A DNA stretch of 64,000 nucleotides from Methylophilaceae bacterium LSUCC0665. GTDB taxonomy: Bacteria > Pseudomonadota > Gammaproteobacteria > Burkholderiales > Methylophilaceae. This document shows, piece after piece, positions 57,434-64,000 of this stretch. The notes beneath the pieces are model-generated. The model was not told where the DNA came from and did not search any database. It saw only the letters and a program-made list of their open reading frames with translations. The position numbers were made by a program, and so were the translations under genes. The stretch is taken from positions 930,001 to 994,000 of the forward strand of contig CP103437.1 in assembly GCA_024919215.1 (NCBI GenBank), written 5' to 3'. The number at the start of each line of letters is the position of its first letter. Within the stretch, counting starts at the first letter, position 1.

Positions 57434-58292
57434 AAAATTTTTAACATTTAAATCTGAGTTTAATAAATTTCTTTCGTTACAAATACCCGACAGCAACGAA
57501 ATTTGCCATCAAGCAATAAAATATGCGATTTCTAATGGGGGGAAGAGAATAAGGGCATACCTTTTATTTATTCTCGGAAAACATTTTGGTATCTCAAAGA
57601 ACAATTTAAATATTCTTGGTGCGTCAGTTGAGCTGATCCACGCTTATTCGCTTGTTCATGATGACCTACCTTGTATGGACGATGATGTTCTCAGGAGAGG
57701 AAAGCTAACTTGTCATAAAAAATACAATGAAGCTCAGGCACTTCTCGTTGGTGATGCCTTGCAATCACTTTCTTTTGAATTACTTAGCTCAAATAAACTA
57801 AAAATTGATCCAAAATTAAAAATAGAATGTATTAATTTATTAGCCTCATCAATAGGCGCGCAAGGTATGGTTCTTGGGCAATCGCTTGATATGATTTATG
57901 AAAACAAGAAGCCAACAAAAAAAATTATTGAAAAAATTCACAAAAAAAAAACAGGAATGTTAATCTCAGCATGCATCCTCATCCCATCAGTAATTTCTCA
58001 ACAAACAAATTCTATTCATAAAAATTTAATAATTCTTGGAGAAAATTTAGGTCTTTTATATCAAATGGTTGATGATTATTTAGATGCTATATCAGATGTA
58101 GAGAAACTTGGAAAAAATCCTGGTAAAGACTTTCAAAGAAAAAAAGCAACCTACTTCTCTTTGTATGGAAAAGAAAAATTATTAAATGTCATTGATACAA
58201 CTAAAGATGAAATCGATAAAATATCGTTGAAGCTTAAATTACCAAATGAATTTAATTTTTTAATTAACAGTGTCTATGACCGAATCAAATAA
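57420..58292 (+). CDS. ispA: Farnesyl diphosphate synthase
   Basis: IspA (290 residues) elongates IPP/DMAPP to farnesyl diphosphate. GGKRIRAYLLF is followed by the first aspartate-rich motif in HDDLPCMDDDVLRRG and the second in QMVDDYLDAISD. KTGMLI and the spacing match short-chain prenyl synthases. Its product feeds undecaprenol and quinone side chains. It overlaps xseB by 14 bases and dxs by 17. Confidence 0.94.
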   Translation: MNQNKKFLTFKSEFNKFLSLQIPDSNEICHQAIKYAISNGGKRIRAYLLFILGKHFGISKNNLNILGASVELIHAYSLVHDDLPCMDDDVLRRGKLTCHKKYNEAQALLVGDALQSLSFELLSSNKLKIDPKLKIECINLLASSIGAQGMVLGQSLDMIYENKKPTKKIIEKIHKKKTGMLISACILIPSVISQQTNSIHKNLIILGENLGLLYQMVDDYLDAISDVEKLGKNPGKDFQRKKATYFSLYGKEKLLNVIDTTKDEIDKISLKLKLPNEFNFLINSVYDRIK

Positions 58293-60102
58293 AAAAATAT
58301 TAGATCATATCGATTCTCCAAAAGATTTAAAAAATCTTACTAAAAAAGAATTAACTTTACTAGCTACTGAAATCAATGATTTCCTTATTACGTCTGTTCA
58401 GGAAACGGGTGGTCACCTATCATCTAATTTAGGTGTGACTGAACTCACCATTTCTCTTCATTACGTCTATGACAGTCCTGATGACGTTTTAATATGGGAT
58501 GTAGGTCACCAAACATATGTCCACAAGATCCTCACAGGACGAAAAAATAGATTGCATACATTAAGACAGTTAAATGGTATTTCAGGATTTCCAAAAAGGG
58601 ATGAGAGTGTTCATGATCATTTTGGTACAGGTCATTCCAGTACTTCTATATCTGTTGCTCTTGGAATCTCTGAAGCTATGCTTAAAAATAAATCAAATAA
58701 TAAATCGATCGCAATTATTGGAGATGGAGCGATGACTGCCGGCATGGCATTTGAAGCGCTGAATAATGCTGGAGAATCAAAAAGTAACATTCTAGTTATA
58801 CTCAATGATAACGATATGTCTATCTCAAAAAATGTTGGTGCATTGAATAACTATCTAGCCAGATTATTAAGTGGAAAAATATACGGTGGTATTAAGTCAA
58901 CCAGTAAACAAATATTTGAAAAATTACCCTCCATTTTAGAACTAGCAAAAAAAACAGAAGAGCATGTCAAGGGCATGGTAACGCCTGGAACATTATTTGA
59001 GGAATTTGGCTTTAATTATATTGGTCCAATCGATGGGCACAACATCGATATTCTGGTTGATACACTTGAAAATATCAAATCATTAAATGGGCCTCAATTT
59101 CTTCATGTTGTTACAAAAAAAGGTCATGGTTACCTTCCTGCAGAAAAAGATCCTAACAAATTTCATGGAATATCAAAAAAAACCACCTCCCAAACCAAAC
59201 AAAAAACTTTTACTCAAGTGTTTGAAGAATGGGTGCTAAGTTATGCAAAAAAAGATAAAAAGCTAATTGCTATAACACCTGCAATGTCAGATGGCAGTGG
59301 ATTAACAGCATTTTCTAAAAAATATCCAACACGTTTTTACGATGTTGGTATTGCTGAACAACATGCCGTCACCTTTGCAGCTGGGTTAGCTACTCATGGA
59401 TACAAGCCAGTTGTAGCAATCTACTCAACCTTTATGCAAAGAGCATATGATCAAATTATTCATGATGTTGCTTTACAAAAAATCCCCATGTTATTTGCAA
59501 TTGATCGAGCTGGATTAGTTGGTGCTGATGGTGCAACGCATACTGGAAATTTTGATGTCTCATTTATTCGATGTATACCCAATACAGTCATTATGCATCC
59601 CAGCAATGAAATGGAATTAAAATTAATGTTGTCTTTAGGCTACGAAAGTAATAATGTTTGTTTTGTCAGATACCCAAGAGGTTTTGCATATGACATAAAA
59701 AACCAAAAAAATATAAACATCGGAAAAGCGCAGACCATTAGACAAGGTAAGAAATTAGCATACCTTTGCTTCGGCCCTTTAATCAATCAAATTTTACCTT
59801 TGGCTAAAAAATATGACCATACTGTAATCAATATGCGATTTTCTAAACCGTTAGATCATGCAATGATAAACAAAACTGCTAAAGAACATGAATTTATTGT
59901 AACCCTTGAGGATAATGTTATAGCAGGGGGTGCGGGGTCTGCAGTTTTAGAAAATTTATCTGCAAATCATTTAAAAAACAAAACCCTTCTTCTCGGTTTT
60001 CCAGATTTTTTTCCAGAACATGGCTCACAAGATGAAATACTTAAATCTTATCAGTTAGATATCGAATCAATAGAAAATAAAATTGTGAACTTAATTTCCT
60101 GA
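58276..60102 (+). CDS. dxs: 1-deoxy-D-xylulose-5-phosphate synthase
   Basis: Dxs (608 residues from ATG 58276; GTG at 58270 possible) joins pyruvate and glyceraldehyde-3-phosphate at the start of the MEP isoprenoid pathway. TPP-binding [18 protein letters not shown] and [14 protein letters not shown] are present. The transketolase-like second half has [21 protein letters not shown] with the catalytic glutamate, and [12 protein letters not shown]. The N-terminal [20 protein letters not shown] is typical. It shares the unit with ispA, which uses its end product. Confidence 0.96.
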   Translation: MTESNKKILDHIDSPKDLKNLTKKELTLLATEINDFLITSVQETGGHLSSNLGVTELTISLHYVYDSPDDVLIWDVGHQTYVHKILTGRKNRLHTLRQLNGISGFPKRDESVHDHFGTGHSSTSISVALGISEAMLKNKSNNKSIAIIGDGAMTAGMAFEALNNAGESKSNILVILNDNDMSISKNVGALNNYLARLLSGKIYGGIKSTSKQIFEKLPSILELAKKTEEHVKGMVTPGTLFEEFGFNYIGPIDGHNIDILVDTLENIKSLNGPQFLHVVTKKGHGYLPAEKDPNKFHGISKKTTSQTKQKTFTQVFEEWVLSYAKKDKKLIAITPAMSDGSGLTAFSKKYPTRFYDVGIAEQHAVTFAAGLATHGYKPVVAIYSTFMQRAYDQIIHDVALQKIPMLFAIDRAGLVGADGATHTGNFDVSFIRCIPNTVIMHPSNEMELKLMLSLGYESNNVCFVRYPRGFAYDIKNQKNINIGKAQTIRQGKKLAYLCFGPLINQILPLAKKYDHTVINMRFSKPLDHAMINKTAKEHEFIVTLEDNVIAGGAGSAVLENLSANHLKNKTLLLGFPDFFPEHGSQDEILKSYQLDIESIENKIVNLIS

Positions 60103-60118
60103 TGTTAGACTTACACCA

Positions 60119-60907
60119 ATGAATAATATTACCGACAAAATTGAAGACGTTCAAAATACACCTGATAAACGACACTTAGATATCGATAAAGTCGGAATTA
60201 AATCTATTCGACATCCGATATCTGTAAAAGATAAAACTGGTGGTGATCAGGCCACAATCGCTATGTTTGACATGTATGTACATTTACCTCACAACTTTAA
60301 AGGTACGCATATGTCACGCTTCGTAGAAATTCTCAATGAAAATGAAAGAACCATTAGTGTCAAAAATTTTGAAAAGATTTTAAGAGATATGCTGGAAAGA
60401 CTTGAAAGTAAAGCAGGTGATGTTGAAATGACTTTTCCATACTTTGTGAATAAAAAAGCACCCATATCTGGAGTAGAAAGTCTCCTGGATTATGAAGTCA
60501 CTTTTATCGGCTCAATCAAAGATAATAAATTTGTTAATCAAATTAAAGTAGTCATTCCAGTCACAAGCCTATGTCCTTGTTCAAAAAAAATATCTGACTA
60601 TGGAGCCCACAACCAAAGATCTCATGTCACCGTGACGGTCGAAACAAATGATTTTGTTTGGATTGAAGATGTAATCGAGCTTGTTGAAAAAAATGCTTCA
60701 TCAGAGCTCTATGGATTATTGAAAAGACCTGATGAGAAATATGTTACTGAAAAAGCATATGATAATCCTAAATTTGTTGAAGACATGGTAAGAGATATTG
60801 CAACAGACTTAAATCTAAATAATAAAATTACATCATATATCGTTGAATCTGAGAATTTTGAGTCAATCCATAATCATTCTGCTTATGCGATGATTCAAAG
60901 CTCTTAA
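60119..60907 (+). CDS. folE2: GTP cyclohydrolase FolE2 (type IB)
   Basis: FolE2 (262 residues) opens GTP to dihydroneopterin triphosphate for folate. It has the metal-ligand segment [23 protein letters not shown] and the N-terminal [14 protein letters not shown]. Type IB enzymes can use Mn2+ or other metals instead of zinc and often appear where zinc is scarce; I see no Zur box in the 16-base gap before it. It follows dxs and ends with a stop interlocked with the convergent MFS gene. Confidence 0.94.
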   Translation: MNNITDKIEDVQNTPDKRHLDIDKVGIKSIRHPISVKDKTGGDQATIAMFDMYVHLPHNFKGTHMSRFVEILNENERTISVKNFEKILRDMLERLESKAGDVEMTFPYFVNKKAPISGVESLLDYEVTFIGSIKDNKFVNQIKVVIPVTSLCPCSKKISDYGAHNQRSHVTVTVETNDFVWIEDVIELVEKNASSELYGLLKRPDEKYVTEKAYDNPKFVEDMVRDIATDLNLNNKITSYIVESENFESIHNHSAYAMIQSS

Positions 60908-62067
60908 GAAAATAACTTAGCATTAATTTTATTTGATTTAATACCACAAGCCACAATAATTAATCCAAGCAATGGAAATAAAGCTGATAGTAAAAATGCA
61001 CTAGATGCTGAGTAAGTTTGAATAACAAAGCCTCCACCAAGACCGCCTAAAGCACCGCCAATACCATAAGTAATGCTATTATAAAGTGCTTGACCTTTTG
61101 CATGATTTTTACCCGGAAAAAATTTATTTACCATTTCGATTGAGGCCACATGGAATGCACCAAATGTAAATGCGTGCATCATCTGCGCTAAAATAATAAG
61201 GACTAAGAAGTCAACATAATTGCCAATAATAAAAAAGCGTATTACGGCAATAAACAAACTAATCATTAATATTTGTTTGAAATTCAAAAATTTAAGTATT
61301 TTTGGCATGGATAAGAAAACTATAATTTCACAAACCACGCCCAGAGACCAAAGAAATCCAATAGCGGAATTTGAATAGCCCTGCTCATCTAAATAAATGG
61401 AAAAGAAATTGTATAATAATCCATGTGACGTCACCATCAAAGCACAAGAGGAAAGTAGGCAAATCACCTCTTTATTTTTAAGAATGTTAAAAAAGCTTAA
61501 ATTTATCTTCATCTCTTTTTCATATGCTTTTTCAGGTATTCCATAACTAAATATAAAAATTAACACTTGAGTGATAAGAAGAGTAACCAATAAATGATGA
61601 ATTCCTAGAAGATCAAAAACAAACCCGAACCCAAAAGAGGCAACAATAAATCCAAAAGAACCCCAAGCTCGAATTCTACTGTAATGTCCATTGGTCGTTG
61701 CCAAGTGAGATAAAGTTAAGGACTCAGCTAAAGGGAGTGTTGAGCTGGTAAAGATAGACATTGCCATCATGATGAGGAATACCTCAAAAAAATTATCAGC
61801 CCAAAAAATTCCAAAAAAACCCAAGCAACCAAAGAAAGCTGTTAACTTAATCCAAAGAGATCTCTTTTCAGTTCGATCCGCGAGCCAACCCCATATATTT
61901 GGAGCAAAAATTCTACTTAATTGAAAAAAAGAAAGCATGAAGCCAATTTGAATTGGTGTAAATGACTTAAATGTCAGATATAAACCCCAGTAAGGAACAA
62001 ATAGTCCAACAAAAAAATAATATATAAAGTAAAAACGAGAAAGATTGAAGTGCAGTTTATGTGACAA
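60904..62067 (-). CDS. MFS transporter, HcaT-like (MFS_1_like)
   Basis: This 387-residue protein with twelve predicted membrane segments belongs to the MFS group that includes HcaT (3-phenylpropionate uptake). The start region [20 protein letters not shown] and [20 protein letters not shown] carry the loop 2-3 family motif. [20 protein letters not shown] is also typical. The substrate cannot be predicted. It follows aroC after 4 bases and is presumably co-transcribed. Confidence 0.85.
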   Translation of the reverse strand: MSHKLHFNLSRFYFIYYFFVGLFVPYWGLYLTFKSFTPIQIGFMLSFFQLSRIFAPNIWGWLADRTEKRSLWIKLTAFFGCLGFFGIFWADNFFEVFLIMMAMSIFTSSTLPLAESLTLSHLATTNGHYSRIRAWGSFGFIVASFGFGFVFDLLGIHHLLVTLLITQVLIFIFSYGIPEKAYEKEMKINLSFFNILKNKEVICLLSSCALMVTSHGLLYNFFSIYLDEQGYSNSAIGFLWSLGVVCEIIVFLSMPKILKFLNFKQILMISLFIAVIRFFIIGNYVDFLVLIILAQMMHAFTFGAFHVASIEMVNKFFPGKNHAKGQALYNSITYGIGGALGGLGGGFVIQTYSASSAFLLSALFPLLGLIIVACGIKSNKINAKLFS

Positions 62068-62071
62068 CTAA

Positions 62072-63145
62072 TTATTTTCTTTTGACAGAATAATTTTGAG
62101 CAACATCTCTTAGTAGATGATCCATTAATACCAGTGCCATCATTGCTTCAACAATAGGAACAGCTCGAATAGCCACACAAGGATCATGACGCCCTTTGGT
62201 CTTCATCAAAACTGGCTTATTTGATCTATTTATTGAGTGGCGATCTTGTGGAATACTGGAGGTTGGTTTAAAAGCAACATTCGCTGTAATTTTTTGTCCA
62301 GTTGAGATGCCGCCTAAAATTCCCCCAGAATTATTTGAGGAAAAACCTTCAGGAATAATCTCATCGGAATGTACAGAACCTCTTTGCTCAACTGATAAAA
62401 AACCTGCTCCTATCTCTACCCCTTTAACAGCATTGATGCTCATCATGGCGTGAGCAATATCTGCATCCAGACGATCAAAAATAGGCTCGCCAAGACATTT
62501 TGGTGGATTAGCGACCTGAACATGCACCAAAGCGCCCACAGAATCTTTTTCTGATCTTATCTGATTGATGTAATCCTCTAGCGTGGGGATTATTTTTATG
62601 TTTGGTACGAAAAAAGGATTTTGATTTACGTACTTCCATGCTGAAAACGGAATATCAATCTCTCCAATCTTCTTGATACAAGCCTGGACTTTAACTTTAT
62701 GTTTTTTTAATAGCCATTTTTTTGCAATTGCGCCAGCAGCAACTCTGATGGCTGTCTCGCGAGCACTGGAACGACCTCCTCCACGATAATCACGAATTCC
62801 ATACTTTTGTTGATAAGTAATATCTGCATGCCCCGGCCTAAATGTATCTTTAATTTCAGAATAATCTTTTGATCTTTGATCTTCGTTGTAAATAATTAAG
62901 GCAATCGGAGTGCCGGTTGTTTTCCCTTCAAAAACCCCTGATAAAATTTGCACTTTATCTGACTCTTTTCTCTGTGTTACAAATTTTGAGGATCCTGGTT
63001 TTCTGCGATCAAGATCAATTTGCAAATCGTGCTCAGAAATCTCCAAACCTGGGGGGCAGCCATCAATGATTCCACCAATGGCAACGCCATGGGATTCACC
63101 AAATGTCGTTAATGTGAAATTTTTTCCTATTGAATTACCAGACAA
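62072..63145 (-). CDS. aroC: Chorismate synthase
   Basis: AroC (357 residues) makes chorismate from EPSP with reduced FMN. The signatures are [23 protein letters not shown] (residues 11-33), [29 protein letters not shown] (residues about 103-131) and [19 protein letters not shown] near the end. The start is TTG at 63145, supported by the canonical N-terminus [10 protein letters not shown] and an AGGA site. An extended -10 promoter lies 24 bases further upstream. Confidence 0.96.
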   Translation of the reverse strand: MSGNSIGKNFTLTTFGESHGVAIGGIIDGCPPGLEISEHDLQIDLDRRKPGSSKFVTQRKESDKVQILSGVFEGKTTGTPIALIIYNEDQRSKDYSEIKDTFRPGHADITYQQKYGIRDYRGGGRSSARETAIRVAAGAIAKKWLLKKHKVKVQACIKKIGEIDIPFSAWKYVNQNPFFVPNIKIIPTLEDYINQIRSEKDSVGALVHVQVANPPKCLGEPIFDRLDADIAHAMMSINAVKGVEIGAGFLSVEQRGSVHSDEIIPEGFSSNNSGGILGGISTGQKITANVAFKPTSSIPQDRHSINRSNKPVLMKTKGRHDPCVAIRAVPIVEAMMALVLMDHLLRDVAQNYSVKRK

Positions 63146-63169
63146 AATATTTTCCTAAAAATATGATTA

Positions 63170-63178
63170 ATTATACCA
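63170..63178 (-). promoter_or_regulatory. Extended -10 promoter of aroC
   Basis: TG-G-TATAAT on the minus strand (63170-63178) is a perfect extended -10. There is no good -35. It gives a leader of about 18 bases with TTAGGA before the TTG start. Confidence 0.65.
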
Positions 63179-63190
63179 TCTAACTTATTT

Positions 63191-63721
63191 TTACTTGATG
63201 ATTTGGTAGTCTCCAGGCAGTAATTTATTAAGATAATATTCATCCACATGATATCTAATTAACCTTAATGTGGGAAAGCCAACTGCTGCAGTCATTTTTC
63301 TCACCTGCCTATTTTTGCCTTCCATAATTTGTAACTTAACCCATGAGGTTGGTATGTCTTTTCTAAATCTAATTGGCGTTGATCGTTGCCATATTTCTGG
63401 TTCTTGAATTTTCTCAGCTTTAGCTGGCATAGTCACGTAGTCTTTTAAGCTTATGCCATTTTGTAATTTTTGTATCGCCTCATTATCGATGTCTCCTTCT
63501 ACTTGAACCCAATATCCTTTATACTTAAGGCTGTTCGGAGATGAAATTTCATACTGAATCTTTCCATTGTCTGTAAGAACCAACAGCCCTTCGCTGTCAG
63601 TATCAAGCCTTCCAGCTGGATAAATATTCGGGATATTTATATAATCTTTTAATGATTGATGAATTTCATGTTTAGAAAATTGACAGATCACCCCAAACGG
63701 TTTGTTAAATAATACTATCAT
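63191..63721 (-). CDS. rluE: 23S rRNA pseudouridine synthase, RluE-like
   Basis: This 176-residue member of the RsuA/RluE family lacks an S4 domain, as RluE does. It starts with IVLFNKPFGVICQFS and has the catalytic PAGRLDTDSEGLLVLTDNG and the C-terminal EGKNRQVRKMTAAVGFPTLRLIR. RluE modifies U2457 of 23S rRNA. It diverges from icd, and the pairing rluE-icd is also found in other Proteobacteria. Confidence 0.92.
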   Translation of the reverse strand: MIVLFNKPFGVICQFSKHEIHQSLKDYINIPNIYPAGRLDTDSEGLLVLTDNGKIQYEISSPNSLKYKGYWVQVEGDIDNEAIQKLQNGISLKDYVTMPAKAEKIQEPEIWQRSTPIRFRKDIPTSWVKLQIMEGKNRQVRKMTAAVGFPTLRLIRYHVDEYYLNKLLPGDYQIIK

Positions 63722-63737
63722 ATGAATTGGAAATAAA

Positions 63738-64000
63738 ATGAGTCAAAATTTAATATCTCAACCTAAAGGTGAGCCAATAACTATAAATAATAATGCACTC
63801 AATATACCAGATTTTCCAGTTATTCCATTTATTGAGGGAGATGGAATTGGTCAGGATATTTCACCAGCAATGCAAAAGGTCATTAATGCCGCTGTTTTAA
63901 AAGCATACGATGGCGTGAGAAAGATTGATTGGTTAGAAATCTATGCAGGTGAAAAAGCGACGAATTTATATGGTCAAGATCAATACTTACCAGAGGAAAC
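63738..64000 (+). CDS. icd: NADP-dependent isocitrate dehydrogenase (N-terminal part)
   Basis: The reading frame from ATG 63738 stays open to the end of the window and gives 87 residues (MSQNLISQPKGEPI...). FPVIPFIEGDGIGQDISPAM, KIDWLEIYAGEKA and the following residues are typical of the NADP-type Icd of Proteobacteria. A GGAA site lies before the ATG. The catalytic part is outside the window. Confidence 0.93.
   Translation, partial: MSQNLISQPKGEPITINNNALNIPDFPVIPFIEGDGIGQDISPAMQKVINAAVLKAYDGVRKIDWLEIYAGEKATNLYGQDQYLPEE

Noticed and set aside
63680-63721. TTGACA inside the rluE 5' end as the -35 of icd
   Set aside because: The consensus hexamer has no matching -10 at 16-18 bases (the nearest TTAAAT is at 19); the icd promoter is left uncalled.

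Overview
The window is 64 kb of very compact, AT-rich bacterial chromosome (by eye roughly one-third G+C). It carries only chromosomal housekeeping, biosynthesis and envelope genes. I see no rRNA, tRNA, insertion sequence, phage or CRISPR array. No stretch longer than about 155 bases lacks a called gene; most junctions are start/stop overlaps or gaps under 20 bases. Gene content and order (nadE-glnB; lolC-lolD-exbB-exbD-msbA-lpxK-ycaR-kdsB; yciB-yciI-bolA-ppiC; xseB-ispA-dxs; the long TrpS; a PyrB with an inactive PyrC partner) point to a Betaproteobacterium with a streamlined genome. A free-living Methylophilaceae lineage of the OM43 / Methylopumilus type is my best guess. The taxonomic call is inference; an exported MxaD-like protein at 56070 is weak support for methylotrophy.

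Layout. 1-521: end of the iron-sulfur assembly operon (hscA, fdx), closed by a bidirectional hairpin. 571-10084 (minus): a Bax-inhibitor-type membrane protein, then a tightly overlapping set reading dsbB, cysM, a DEDD exonuclease, rlmD, a peptide-ABC binding protein, a YkuD enzyme without signal peptide, two peptide permeases, a queuosine-precursor transporter and nagZ. Four of these look like one muropeptide uptake and recycling module. 10151-16585 (plus): xseA, kup, an M48 lipoprotein protease, dapD, a Spx/ArsC-like protein and dapE. 16604-21490 (minus): rluB, scpB, scpA, trpS, an M50 protease and a PHP phosphoesterase. 21537-29726 (plus): yciB, yciI, bolA, ppiC, feoA, feoB, purL and an exported ankyrin protein. 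serB follows on the minus strand. 30677-35562 (plus): sucC, sucD, a second exported ankyrin protein, nadE and glnB.

35559-42154 (minus) is an outer-membrane biogenesis block: kdsB, a Trm112-like gene of 54 codons, lpxK, msbA, exbD, exbB, lolD and lolC. 42208-54538 (plus): ribE, ribB fused to a degenerate ribA domain, ruvX, pyrB, an inactive dihydroorotase homologue, a 20-unit KPAA[K/R] histone-H1-like gene with its own promoter and terminator, yggS, proC, mnmA, nadC, ilvB, ilvH, ilvC and psd. 54535-60907: rppH (minus), then a beta-propeller lipoprotein, an MxaD-like protein, an esterase, xseB, ispA, dxs and folE2. 60904-63721 (minus): an MFS transporter, aroC and rluE. The window ends in the start of icd.

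The most interesting points are the lysine/alanine/proline minisatellite gene, the putative muropeptide-recycling module, -10 boxes placed 5-8 bases before ATG codons that suggest leaderless mRNAs, three convergent gene pairs whose stop codons interlock in 4 bases, and exported ankyrin proteins inside metabolic operons. I did not find a clearly undescribed multi-gene system.
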